A DNA stretch of 64,000 bases from Adiantum capillus-veneris (GCA_014529385.2 CM043948.1:24984451-25048450), one strand, 5' to 3'; counted from the first letter of the stretch, positions 31,287 through 43,502 are shown. The notes: generated from the letters alone by a model not told the origin. Program-made: numbers and translations.

Positions 31287-34200
31287 TTAGAGGAGGAAAG
31301 CAATTATGGAGGAGGATCTCGGAGATGGTGCTCTCACATGGCGAGGCATGGCTCCTCTTTTTCCTCTCATTCTTGCTTTCTTTCTCGATCTCTTTTGCAA
31401 GGCATCCCTCTCGATCTCTCTCACAGCCATGGCGAATTTGTGCATGGAATTGCATGCGATGGCATGGCTCTTCTCCGATGAGGTGGGCATGGAAGCCGAA
31501 GAAGCAAGCACCGTGTGCTGCTGTCCCAAGTCGGGGAGGAAAAATCGCAGCCCTCAGGACCGTGGGTAGCAACCCTAAGTCGGGGAACCTGCGGATTTTT
31601 GGCATGACAAAAACCAAGCAAGTTTGGGCTTGACAGGAGCGCCTCGGCATGCTAACTAGGTCGCGTTGTTGTAGCGCATCCTGAGACGGTTCATACCGAG
31701 AGCGCTCTTCAATTTCTCCAGCGCGCAGGCAGCGACGCTTTGCACAAGGTATTTTGTCACCTTTTTTTTCATACTTGGCCATATTTTGGCCCTTTAAATT
31801 ATTTAAGGGCACGAGCCCACCTCGGGCTCGTTCAAGGCAAGCTACCACTCATTCAAGGCAAGCTACCAAGGAATATCTGCAGGTCCAAGGATTCGGCAAA
31901 GTGCAGGTTGCAGGTCACTCATGCAAGTCGGAGCTTACATAAATTCTTCCAAATAATTTCTGAAAATTTGCCATTTATGACATAGCAAAGCCATATTTTT
32001 GGTAGCGATATGAACGTCTTCACAGGGTTTTCCTCGTTGTGCTATCTCAAGGCGGAGGAAATCAAGATTCCTTGGCTTCATGCATTGGATGCATACTCGT
32101 TTCCAAGCAATTGCAGCTTGCCAAGGAGCATGCAATTTAGGTACATGAAGCATCGTGGAAAAAAACATTGACATCCACAACTAGGAGTTGAATGCAATGT
32201 TGACCACCATATGAATTTTCACAATGCCAACTTGTCAAGCAAAGGTTGCTTTGAACAAGCAGTATTGGACAATCGTTGACATTTGATAACTAGGCTGTAG
32301 ATAGTATCTTTTCACTGTTGGGCAATGTTATGATTCTCAATCAGTAGCAAAATTTGGCAAGGCCGTTTCCCTATGTATGTCACCAAGAGTATCTGTTAGC
32401 TATGAGCACTCAGGTTACATTCTTGTCTCATCCATTTGATGAACTTATGTGAAGCAAGGCTTCTATTTATGCATCTTGCATTGTGACTCCCCACGTTTGG
32501 CCTATGCTATGAGCATACAAACTTGGGCGGACTTGACAATATACTTGCAGGTTATTTCATCACGTACCAGACGGATGTATAGGATATACGAGGGCGTCTG
32601 TACAGATATGGGTATGAGCCGTTTTGGAGCGAGATTTTCTTCCGACATCTCCAGGCAACTAGTTACAGCAGGATGACGAGGCTAGACCAAATTCACTTCT
32701 GTTTATTTTTCCATGTTTACACATTTCATTTGGAAAATATTGTCGATTGTGTCAAGTAAAGTGCTTTGACAATTTTGCATGAAGCAAGGCTTCTCACGCG
32801 TGCCACGCTACTGCCTATTGTGATTTGGTATCAAGGGCATTGGCACACCAGTTTGGGGAACTGTTACGATTAGAAATTTGTTCCCCTTTTCTGTGTGGTG
32901 ACATCACGTTATGATGCATCACTACCAATGCAGACTGTGCAAGGCACTTACGGTTTCAGTTCTCACGCTTGAGGCCATCATAGTAGCCAAGGGCTTACAA
33001 TTTTGCATGCAAGGCATGTTGGTCAAGAGGACTCAACTCCACTGCCTCATAAATTACGCTTCCGCTATAACACCAGACACTCTATCAACGAGGAAACTTC
33101 TGGATTCTTTCGACATGCTTTTTGGTTGCTGTCAACACACAACAACACTACAAGGAATCCAAATCTAAGACTTAAGACTTCATTCACAGGCAACGAGCCA
33201 TTGTTAAGTTATTTTCATACAGTCACGATCCCCTACACGATGTGAGGCAAGATGTGACTTGTGTTACCTCTCTCGATGCGAGTGTTATCCAATCAGATTG
33301 TTGCAGGCTTATAGGATACTGCACGCTACGCATAAGATGCACACAAGCATGGGCACAATACATACAAGGAAGTAACTTAAGGAAAGTTCCTCAACCCAAC
33401 ATACTCTCTATCTCTTTCTCTTATTTCTCTTCAAGAATAATGCACCCTTTCTAAGAAGCGTTTGCTACGTGTTTCGCTGGTGAGTCCTCCTAAGCCAAGG
33501 TGCTCTAACTCTCAACTAGAAATTGGGAAAAATGCCATCTACATTAGTATTCATCGGTTTGACGATTGAACACTAATTGCCATGAGGGCTATGAGCCACA
33601 CACGCTGGCTAAGATCCATTGTTCAATCTAGGGTAAGACCCAATTGTTGGTATTCCTTGGATGATTGTTCTCAAGATCGAACAACTATACCCAGTGGAGT
33701 GCACATTGACGTTAATTGACAAGCAAGAGTCTTTTCATTGATGTTTAGTGTGTCATTTTGCACTACATGTTTTCAGTGCGACGCTCAAGTTGAGTTTTTG
33801 ATAACCTTAAACTCCTATCAGCTGATATCTACCACGGAGTATAGATGCAGCAATAGGTTGAGACAGCATGGATGTCCATAAGAGCTAGGCATTTCACTTG
33901 TGTGGATCTTCGGCTCCCTCTATAGCATTACGGATTGTCTATGGACATACTGTTTTGGGGTAAGACCCGGCGCGTGATTGCTACATCTCCCCATAGGCAT
34001 TGAGGATCATATTTATCCCAGTTCTACTTTCAAGGAAAGAAGCCAGTAATCTACCATGGGGTAGCAGAAAAATTCAACTTTTCAAGTTGATTCTCATCAT
34101 TGTGTACAAGGTTAACTAGGTTGGTTACCGTTACCTGCTAGTTGAGCAGTTTCTACAAAAGGTCTTACCAAGGGGTTTGACTACGTAGATTCTACCCAAC

Positions 34201-35933
34201 GGGTTTGGATTGCGAAGGCAACACCCAGGGTTTCTAGTGCAAAGTTGCTTGTTTTTTTTTTCACAGGTGGGAGATGTACTCCGGTGCATTTGAATACGGG
34301 TAACTGAACTTTCAGTTCAATCCCCAGGGCCATGCCGAGGGCATGTCAAAACAAGTATTTTGGGTCGTAGTGTCCAATGTACATTATGCTGTTATGAATC
34401 CACTTGTAGGATTCGATTGGGCACATGTTGTCACATGGGATACAACATGGTCTAGGGACTCAAGGAGTTTGGTTTAGCCAGTGTGGAGCAAGGATAATGA
34501 GGGTCCCTCTCACTCCCATCATAGAGTGTTTGCAATTACCTCCACGCACAAGTACATCTTGTACTTGACAAATGTTCTTTTTTAGACATTCTTACATGAG
34601 ACATATTCCACATGTGGAGGATATGAGGCTCTGGGATTGACATTGGCGCCCACTATTTCAAATATGTGTCACGACAAAGTCCCTAAGTGCTGGTCACATC
34701 TATTTTCTTGACCATTTTTAGCACGACGTATCAGGAGCAATTTCGTGGCCAAAAATTGTCGGATACTTAGAAGGACTTGTTAAGGTACAAGTACTGCTAA
34801 ACAACATTACAGATGGTTGTTTATACATATATCAAATGAACAAGTTTCAGTGTTTGTACCTAGAAGTGATCACTGTTTCACCTTTTATTATGGTTTAGAC
34901 GTTTTAGCAAGGCTTGCAAAAGATTGCAACTAAAAGTATTTAGTTTCTTTTTAGAACAATTTACATTCCTTTTTAATGTGTGCAAGGCGCATCACATTTG
35001 CCATAAGTATTGACAAGGATCACATGGATATACAGGTTCGATCTGTTTTTTGCTAAATGCATGCACACTAGGTGTTATGGGCCCTAGTGTTTAGCAAAGG
35101 CTGATTTGGAACGGCATGCATATTCTCAAGTTGTTGCTTATGAAGCATTTTGCACTCTATGTGCAATATTTCTATGAGATCACTTTTGGGTCTACTAATC
35201 CCCAATAGAGGTCATGGCTCGGTTTGGGTGTTTGTGGATTTCTCAAGTTAACCACGATGGTTATTCCGGACATTGTTGATTACTCAACAATGTTACACGA
35301 TATTGTGATTCCCATTTACCAGTCATTTGGGACGACTGTCTGTAAACCGTGAGGGATAGCCAGATTACAAAGTGTAATCTGGTGCTGAAGGATATGCAAA
35401 GTGCGTACGTTAGCACCAAGTGATCCAATCAGTAAGCATTTATTGCTCTACTTAGAGTTTGCTTACTATAAGTTAAAGCATGTTTGCGACTAGGTGTAGT
35501 CTCTTCATGTATAACTCAGGGTCTCAACCTTGAACACTCGTTAGGGTGGGGTTGTTTACTGATGATGAAAATTGGGTACAAGTTAAGGACTTAAACTTGG
35601 CTGATGAGTTATGTCAGCAAGTTACTTTCATGGAAAGTGACAAGAGGTATTTTTTTGGTACACCTTTGTTGTGATAAACTCGTTTACCATGCTCATGAGC
35701 GTTCTAAATGGAGTCTACACACTATGTTTGGATAGGAACCGGTACCATCAGATGGTTAAAAATGGACAACAATGTAGCAAATCAAGATGTTACTCTTGGT
35801 TTCATTGAACCTCCTACTGAACTGGGTTCCGCTCAAATGAACCGTTGGATCAATGAGGGATGTTACGGTGGAAAACATTACTGTTCTTATGAAGATACCA
35901 TCACTTGTGTTTTCGTGGACGAAAACGTTTCTC
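31287..35933 (+). other. Interior of the non-coding LTR element
   Basis: Long stretch without recognisable coding domains. The longest plus frames begin at 31306 (87 codons, MEEDLGDGALTWRG...) near the PBS and at 35708 (108 codons, MESTHYVWIGTGTIRWLKMD..., running into the 3' LTR). The first sits where a gag would start, but no gag features are seen. The 209-codon minus-strand frame at 31219-31848 overlaps the LTR and PBS and is considered chance. Confidence 0.6.
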
Positions 35934-35946
35934 CAAGGGGGAGTAA

Positions 35947-36101
35947 TGTCAAGACAATGGTAGGACCAGTCACGGCCATGGGCCAGGGCCACGGGCCAGG
36001 ACGGACATGCAGTCAAGGGGGTCCCTATATTTAGAAGGCCAAGGGCCTATATAGGGCATGGCTGGGTGGTGATGAGCATGTTCGGTTTCCTTGCCCTTTC
36101 A
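35947..36101 (+). repeat. 3' LTR (155 bp)
   Basis: Full-length form of the LTR. It contains GGCCATGGGCCAGGGCCACGGGCC-type GC-rich sequence (about 35973-35998) that is missing from the 5' copy, and the TATA-like CTATATAGGG at 36048-36057. Confidence 0.9.
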
Positions 36102-36106
36102 GAGGT

Positions 36107-36456
36107 GGAAATGTGAGATAAGGGAGAAAGGGGGAGAATGATAGAGAAGAAGGGAGAGAGGGGAGTTGAATGCAAGAGTAGGGAGAAAGGGGGAAGAGTA
36201 TTCACAAGAGAAAGGGAGAGAAGGGTTGGAGAGAGAGATTAGAGGGTGAGAGAACTTGTGGGAGGGGGAACGTGAGAGAAGGAAGGGAGGGGGAGGGAGT
36301 TCATGACGAGAAAGGGAGAGAGCAGGAGAGGGGTTGTTGAGAGAGGATTTGGAGGATGCGACAGAGAGAACTCACGGGGGGAGAGAGAAAAAGAAAGAAG
36401 AAAAAAGGGATAGAGGGGAAAAGGGAAAAGGGAAAAGGGGGAGAGAGAGAGAGAGG

Positions 36457-36517
<61 letters not shown>

Positions 36518-36590
36518 TGCAAGAGAGAGAAATTATGGGGAGATAGAGGGGAGGGAGATGCAAGAGAAGGGAGAAAGGGGGGGACTTTGA
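36107..36590. repeat. Purine-rich tract, right half
   Basis: Continuation of the tract at 30719-31180, split by the LTR element. It includes (GA)n at about 36462-36514. Together the halves form a near-continuous polypurine strand of about 0.95 kb. Confidence 0.9.
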
Positions 36591-37558
36591 CACGTTTTAG
36601 CAACCGCGTGGATGTCCACCTGGCGAAAATTCACATGGCATGTTAATGTGGCCAATATTTAGTTTGTTTTGTTTTGTTTAGAAAAAAAACAAAAACTAGT
36701 CACGTGGCATAAGAAAATTGTTTGGTTTTTCCTTTTTTTCTTTTTAGCATACATATGACCTTTTTTTAATTTAAAAATCCTCGCAGGCATGTGACAGTTT
36801 TGGCAAGTGGACGTGTTATGTGGCATCTCAATTTTTTTTTAATTTTGTCATTTAGTTCTCTCCTCCTTTTTGGCCTGCCCCAAAGGGGTAAGGCCTTAGT
36901 GATGCCTCCCCTTTTTGCTAATGAAAATAAGAGGTTATTTTTTTAATTTATTAAATTTTTATTGGAGCATGAAGCTAGAGGTCATTTATGTCATTATGTG
37001 GATGAGATTCATGAATAAGATATGCATAAAAAGATGCACCCTGCAATATCTTGAAGATATGGGGTGTCGTCAAAATGAGTAATAGTAGTGGCGAGCTGCC
37101 ACACAACAAGGAGGCTCTCTAGGGCATCTACATGATTGCAAGGAGAAAGACGACGTCAATGCTGATTGGGCAACAACACTGGCCTCGTCATAGTGCAGAG
37201 CATGGAAACCATTGCAACGTCTCACTGCAGATCAACTACGCCATCACCTGTACCTCAACCGCCATGTGCTCGCTGAGTTCCACACTAAAAAGCCACGATT
37301 GTGTTGTGTACAGTCTCTCAAGCTCACAGACCTGCTACCTTGTTGCGCAAGTCCATGTCTGCAAACGAAAAGCTCTTTTGCACCTTGTCAACAGTACACT
37401 GCACACGAAACTTCATTATATTTACATTTGAATGAATGATGATCATCTCCAATCTTTGAGGCGGAGAGAGCTCTTCCTTGGTTTTATGACAGAAGAGAGA
37501 AAGAAGCTCACATTGATCGACTTTCTCACAGCACGCTCTGCAAGTATCTAAATCAACA

Positions 37559-37635
<77 letters not shown>

Positions 37636-38580
37636 TTATTTTCTTTTCTTCTGTGTTTCACATTTTTCTCTTATCGTTGATCCTGGATCCATCCCTTGAG
37701 CTTGGACTCTTGCCTCAAGACAGACCATTGTAGGCCGTGGCTTCCTTCGTCATAGACTACCTATCTCTGTAGCAAGGTGTCCCATGCATCTACTCTGTTT
37801 CTCCCTTGTTTCTTGAAGTTCATCTGGTACGCTCTTTGCCTCCCTTATTTTTTTCTTCCTCGCTTTGTCTTCTCCCCTGTCTTTTCTCTCTTTCATCGTC
37901 AACACCTCTAGCAGAGGTTGCCATCAAAGACCTTTCCTCTGTTTTTCTTCCCTTGTATTTCGTTTGCAGTCATGTTCTTCATGCTCTCACCTCTAAGCTA
38001 GCAGCTCGAATGGGTTCCGATATCATCAGATCAGAGGCTTCATGCAACAGGTTGGAAACTCAATTCTCAGAGATGCAGTGGGTTGTGCACATAAAGACCG
38101 GCCTAGAGGATGCGACGGTCATAGGCATTGTACACCCGCCTTCAATATTCATGGCTTTGAGCGCTTTGTAGAGCTTAAAGCATGAGGATTTTGTACCTCA
38201 AGTAGCGGCAATCGGCCCATCTCATAGTGATCTCGGCCCTCACCATATCTCCTTTCTGAAAAATCAAGAAGCTAGGAAGTATAAGGCCATAGATGCCAAG
38301 GAAATGGAGAAGCATAAGGTGATGATGTCGAAGTTCGTGGGAGAGAACTCTAAAAAATGAACGACTTTTGTAGTCTCGCCAGTGAGTCTTTGGAATACAT
38401 TAATCATATCAAGGAATATGACAGAGAGCTTGTCTCTTTCCAAGTTGATGAAAAGCTTGCCTACTAATCCACATGCCCTGCCGTTATTACACTCCTCCAC
38501 AAACACTAGCTAGGTTTCAAACAACAGCCACCCACGAAAGACATAACTCTACCTAAATGTAAGAACAAGTGAAAAACTCA
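36591..38580. other. Intergenic, compound microsatellite
   Basis: No gene supported. A compound (CT)16(CA)19 microsatellite lies at 37565-37634. Two short plus-strand frames in succession near 38250-38465 (ending in ENSKK, then MNDFCSLASESLEYINHIKEYDRE...) look coding-like but match no family I know. Confidence 0.5.
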
Positions 38581-39040
38581 TTAATATCTTTGTAATTTGT
38601 CAAAATTCCCAAAATACCCCTCAAATCTGAAAAATTCCCAATGTACCTCTCATCTTTGGCCAAAAATTCCCAAAATGCCCTTCAATTTTGCCAAAAACTA
38701 CCCCTAATTAACCTCAAAAACATCTCTAAAAACAATTTTTTGAACAAATTTTCATAGGAAGATTCGTTCTCCTCCATAGAATATGATAAAACTAGAATTT
38801 TAGATGGTGTTGAGGGCTCTTCAAATGAAATCGTTCATCGTTTTTGAACACAAATGTCTCTATTTGTGATGTCATTGGGGAACAAGCTTGTCTAGGACCT
38901 ATAGATCTCAATCATCATAAACATTAGACCATGCAAAAATTGGTGCAAACCATCCCAAAACGATGAAGGGTACACATAAAAATTTTGAGGGGTATTTCAA
39001 AAAATTTCATAAATTGCAAGGATATTTTGGTAATTTTCCC
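38581..39040. mobile_element. MITE-like inverted-repeat element
   Basis: The left end (38590-38625, TTTGTAATTTGTCAAAATTC then CCAAAATACCCCTCAAA) and the reverse complement of the right end (GGGAAAATTACCAAAATATC then a block ending ATACCCCTCAAAA) form imperfect terminal inverted repeats around about 0.4 kb of AT-rich DNA without coding potential. Ends of the GGGAAAATTACCAAAATACCC type are common in plant MITEs. The target-site duplication and exact outer ends were not resolved. Confidence 0.4.
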
Positions 39041-40451
39041 TTAAAATTATGAATAAAATCATAGATCAAAGACAACAAAGGGATAAATTCGAAGGTTTGT
39101 GGTTTTTAAAAGAGTGAGATTGCAAAATACTACTAGATTGAAAGGTTTGTGATTGTTTGAAAGAGGTAGAAGATACTCATTATAATATAACGACAAAGAG
39201 AGTGGCACTTAATCATGAAAGAAACTGAAGAGTCATCTATATAATATATATAGAATTAATTAGATGTAAAAAAAATTAATATTGTAAGCTAGCCATTTAT
39301 ACGCAGACATTGCGATTTCATCACTTGTTTCCTTACCTCTTACACATAAAAAAAGAGGTCTTTTATTGCATGCAAAATTGGTGCTCATGCGTAAAACAAG
39401 GCGTGGTTTTAGTCAACTTGATGTGATATCAATTTCGCAGGATACTCAAGTGCTATTACCTCTTTAAGGTTCACAAGTTTTAGGTGATGAAATTGGGCCT
39501 TTAAACATGGTGGCTACTTTGGATACTTTTTGTGGTGTGAAATGGTAATGATAGAGTGAAAGTGTAGATGGACATACCGAAGAGGAGGAGATTCCATATG
39601 CTCATTGTCAAATCATCATTTGATATGTAGGAAATGGCGAATTTATTGGCAATCTTAAGTTTAATAAACAAGTAGTTTCTTATAATTTCACACTCACATT
39701 TTTATATCTAATAAATATAATCATTAATATTTGTAATGGCTTGTGTGTGCTTAGAGTGATTGAGGTTAGTATCACTAACACCTCATCTCATGACATATTC
39801 ATCATGCCATGTTTGGGATTAGTGGACCCCACTTCAATTGTCATACGTTTAGAGCCCAAATTACATGAATGGGCTCTAAAGCATACGAAGAACAAGAGTC
39901 AAGCATCTAACTAAGCAAAGTGGGTGCAAATTTTCATAGCTTTTATTGCATAGCTAGTATGCAAGGTATGTACGACCTAATGGCCCTTTGTTATAAAAAT
40001 AATAAATATGAAAGTGTTCTATATACATTTAATTTTTGGATTTTATAATTTACAACATGACTTTATGAAAGCTTATCGTTCAAGAACTGTAGACATCCCA
40101 CATATAGAGAGTTATGAGTACGTCGATGAGTACTGTGCATGCAGAATAGGAGGGGGGTCCTATTAGGGAGGAGTCATCGTCCATCAAGCCATCAAGTTCC
40201 AGGCTCAGAGAGCCACCCAATTGGGTCCCTCATTTCACCTATGTGACTAACAAGAATGTCATTGTTTCACCATGCAATCATTGCCAAGCCAGCAACCAAA
40301 ATACACAATAAGGCAACATGTGATACCGTCAGCCTATGGAAGGAAACAACTCTTGCAAGTATTGAACATCACCCACAAGTCATAACTTAGAATTTTTCTT
40401 GCTGCTCCCTCCTGCAAGTTTGACGCATGAGCATGCAAAATATCGCTCCCT
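39041..40451. other. Intergenic, nothing recognised
   Basis: AT-rich DNA with no domain-bearing open frame, no RNA gene and no second copy elsewhere in the window. Confidence 0.5.
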
Positions 40452-40755
40452 ATGCCCGCGAATGTTGTTTCAACCATGGCTTCCAAGCTCGCCCAACATG
40501 GCCATGCCAAAGAAGTTCTGGACTATTTCCAACATATGCAAAGTGAAGTCTTATGCTTTGGGATGCTGCTAGCATATGCGAAGTGAAGGTCCCTTTCGAG
40601 GTGCAATCACGTATTGCAAAATCTATAGCATGTTTGTAGTGTGCCATGTGCCCTACATGAATGTGGTAAAGAAGCCAAAGAATGTTTTGAAGAGGCACAA
40701 AATGGAGGCCTCTCCCCAAACGCAATTGCCTATGCTTGCACCTTTGACACCTCTA
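40452..40755 (+). pseudogene. Pentatricopeptide-repeat (PPR) gene fragment
   Basis: Two pieces in different frames. The first (40452-40584) reads MPANVVSTMASKLAQHGHAK, then EVLDYFQHMQSE, ending in a TGA. The second (40650-40752) reads ALHECGKEAKECFEEAQNGG followed by LSPNAIAYACTF. Both fit the plant PLS-type PPR pattern (NVVSWNAMI..YAQHGHGKEAL..F..MQ and ..GLSPNAITYACIL). PPR proteins bind organellar RNA in a sequence-specific way. Stops, a frameshift and the tiny size show a dead fragment, perhaps of a retrocopy. Confidence 0.72.
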
Positions 40756-41302
40756 GGATTGTGCATGACGTTGACTTGAGTGCACAATTAGATTACTAGT
40801 CAAGGGCTATTGGACGAGCGTGTCTTGCTTCTTTGCCTTTTGTGGCGCTTTAGCAATTTTTGATGGCACATTTAGGGTTCTTTTGACAATGGGTTTTGAG
40901 CCTTTTTGAGGGATAATCAACATCAACACTGCATTTCATGTATAGGCTTTTGAGTCAGCCCATAAATGCTTCATATTGCATGAGCATTATGGTTGTTGCA
41001 TAAAGTTTTTCCCTATTGACGTACAAGGGCACCATGTCTGAAGTAAAGAAAACTGTGGACCATTGCAAGACATGCGAAGTTCTTTATGAACTGTTTGGGT
41101 TCAAGCCAAATGGCCGGACGTCCACTAAGATACTAACCCATCACTAACCTTCTTCATTGATAATACAATTGAATAAGGAGTGGTGAGGCATCATTATCCT
41201 CACTTTGTGCTCCACTTGCTATGTGTGTTTGTACTTCTCTCCCTCACACTCCGCATGCACCGTGCACACTAGAAGTGGTATCAAAAGTTTTGTGGAGAGT
41301 TA

Positions 41303-41304
<2 letters not shown>
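40756..41304. other. Intergenic; possible LTR end
   Basis: No gene. A PBS-like TGGTATCAAAAG occurs at about 41277 after pyrimidine-rich sequence, which might be the trace of an LTR end, but no LTR partner or coding sequence supports this. Confidence 0.35.
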
Positions 41305-41388
<84 letters not shown>

Positions 41389-41678
41389 AATTTGCGTTCG
41401 CATGCGCACGTAGTTTCATGCCAAATCTCGGTTTGAGTTGTTCCTACAGCTTGTTTGTCATGCCAAGAGTATTTTTAGTAAGTGTCCTATGGTTTCACCC
41501 CCCTTTCAAAGTTGTTTATGCTCTAAGAATATTCATTTGAGTGGCATGACAAAAGATACTTTTCAGCCAACGTTTTCAGCATCAGATTCGACTCTCTCTG
41601 GCATTCGACATCGGCTTTGGCGATAGAGGGAGATTAGGTGTTTCTTCTCTAGTATCAGAGAAAGAGAAGCAAGATGTG

Positions 41679-41756
<78 letters not shown>
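41305..41756. repeat. Two compound microsatellites in inverted orientation
   Basis: (GT)18(GA)22 at 41305-41385 and (CT)13(CA)23 at 41684-41756 are reverse complements of each other, separated by about 298 bases, so the pair could fold into a long hairpin. Nothing coding was recognised between them. Confidence 0.9.
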
Positions 41757-41759
<3 letters not shown>

Positions 41760-41910
41760 CACTTTCATGTGTGGCTTACTGTTTTGAGAATGGATACTTG
41801 CTGATATTTAACACTTCATGGATGGTAGGTATAAGTTAAAAAGGTTTTAAGTAGGACATGGATAACAACCAATAGGTTCGTTGATACGTGTAATACATAT
41901 TTAATCGGAA
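41757..41910 (+). repeat. Dispersed repeat, copy 1
   Basis: About 155 bases (TGTCACTTTCATGTGTGGCT to GATACGTGTAATACATA) are present in inverted orientation at about 60606-60757 with high similarity by eye. Both copies touch a CA/GT microsatellite at the same end. The element class is unknown. Confidence 0.75.
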
Positions 41911-42428
41911 ATAGAAGCTTCGACACAACCTCCACCTACCATTGTACATATCCATACAAACAAGAAAGAGTTTTCACCTCCCGTTGTAAGTTCACCACCT
42001 ACAACGACGTTGCAAATAAAATCATGCGAGAGTACCTTACCACCCTTGCAACTAGATGATACGCATAGGGCGGTCAAAAACTATTGATTAAAGCCTTCGC
42101 GCATAACAACTTGGAACAATTGGTTTCAAAAGGTGATGAGATCATTCCAAAAGGTATGATCTACCCAAGGAAAGAGGAGTGTTTGCTGAGAATCATCATT
42201 CACTCACTCTCGTCTTAACCTTCCTTCCTCACCTCTCAATCTCCAATCTTAGGAAATGTATATATAAACACAAAAAAGAAAAAAAAAAAGTAAAAGAGCA
42301 AGAGCCACCAAACAAAAATCTGAAAACCTACGAGTTGTATACACAAAATCATAAAAACACATTATGCACAAGGACACGACCTTTTGACACGACCCTTATA
42401 ACACTTTCATTCTAACCATCATCTATCT

Positions 42429-42878
42429 GTGTGTACAAATACGACTAGTACGATAGAGTCATCCACTTCTACCTTGGGTGAGAGGTACCCTCTTTACTTT
42501 GCACAAGTGTTTCACATAGTCTACCCGGTGCTTGCATGTGAATGGGATTTGGTAGATATGCTAGCGTGTGAGAGGAATTTCGAGGAGTTAGAATGGCTGA
42601 TACGTCTCTTGACCACGACTAAGACCACGACTAATCCATACTTAGTAGAGGACATCTCTCCAATTGCGTAAACTTACCCTCTTGACCAAGATGACTATAG
42701 ACATCTAGTGATACTCTTAGTGAACATTTGTGCCTCTAATGATGAGGAAGAGTTACATGATTACATGGATGGCACATATGGTCTCATGGATGATGACTTC
42801 GTTTATCTTGATGATGACAAGGACAGGGCTTTAGCCTTAGGGTTCCCCCCCAATCTCTACAATATTCTATTCCCTTGA
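42429..42878 (+). pseudogene. Hypothetical acidic protein with one in-frame stop
   Basis: A 150-codon frame interrupted only by TAA at 42669-42671. The first part includes YPLYFAQVFHIVYPVLACEW and ERNFEELEWLIRLL. The second includes TYPLDQDDYRHLVILLVNIC and a very acidic stretch EEELHDYMDGTYGLMDDDFV, ending NLYNILFP. I do not recognise it. It could be a decayed transposon or host exon, or chance. A single stop in an otherwise open frame is what makes it worth listing. Confidence 0.3.
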
Positions 42879-43309
42879 CTCTCTCAGGGGAGTGCAAATA
42901 ATTAGGTTAGGGTTCCTTATGTTGTTTGATTGCGTTCAATAAGGGTTGGTACCTCTTCCCACTGATGTGCCTCCTAGAGGTATTCTTTGTGTTTTCTACT
43001 GTGTACAGGATGTTAGGACCTTGAACTTCATGGAGTCTTTCTCTCATTCACTCTTCGAATCAAGCACAATCATCAACACGAACAGGTGTTTCTTGTCCAT
43101 TAGCATTGCCCCTTGTCTTTTTTGCATCCATGTTTGTCTGATTTAATTATGATTGGTAGCATAATATTCCACACATTTGCTTAGATTAAACGTTAGATTC
43201 TATATAATTTTTGTCATAATCCCTTGTCTAGGTTTTAGAATCAAGCAGTATGATTAAGCTAGTTTGACCAAGTTAGGAGTTAGAGATCTTCTCTTAATAC
43301 CATGGGGAA

Positions 43310-43500
43310 TGTTGGGGTATAGGCGCCTGTGCCTTGCCCGGCCGCCCAGAGTCTGGGCGCCCACTGACTTGTATACCTTATACATAGCATAAGTGTATAG
43401 GGGGTTGCTCACTCTTTGGAGTCTCTCCACCCATATCTGTGTCGTGTGTCTCCTTCTCTCTCTCTCACTCTCCGTCTGTGGTGCTCCCCGATCCCCTTCA
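43310..43500 (+). repeat. 5' LTR of the copia-derived element (191 bp)
   Basis: Contains a perfect inverted repeat CGCCCAGA-G-TCTGGGCG (43343-43359), and a pyrimidine-rich 3' third ending CCCCTTCA. Its only difference from the 3' LTR is CTCTCC versus CTCCCC near 43425. Confidence 0.95.
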
Positions 43501-43502
43501 AT

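Larger units (their letters stand above)
31181..36101 (+). mobile_element. Non-coding LTR retrotransposon with very short LTRs
   Basis: Bounded by the TSD GAGGT (31176-31180 and 36102-36106). LTRs of 93 bp (31181-31273) and 155 bp (35947-36101) begin TGTCA(G/A)GACAATGGTAGGAC and end CCTTGCCCTTTCA. A PBS and a PPT (CAAGGGGGAG, 35934-35943) are in place. The 4.67-kb interior contains no gag, protease, RT or integrase motif in any frame that I can recognise. It is therefore non-autonomous. The LTRs are short like those of TRIM elements, but the element is far longer than TRIMs, and its LTRs are far shorter than those of LARDs. Confidence 0.9.

Noticed and set aside
31219-31848. 209-codon minus-strand frame
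   Set aside because: Antisense to an LTR, a PBS and the element's leader; no recognisable domain.
36334-36646. Glu/Arg-rich and Ser/Leu-rich open frames
   Set aside because: Direct products of GA/CT repeats.
41277-41288. Primer-binding site TGGTATCAAAAG, and TAGTATCAGAG near 41650
   Set aside because: No LTR ending in CA with a partner copy, and no coding region follows; left as a remark.
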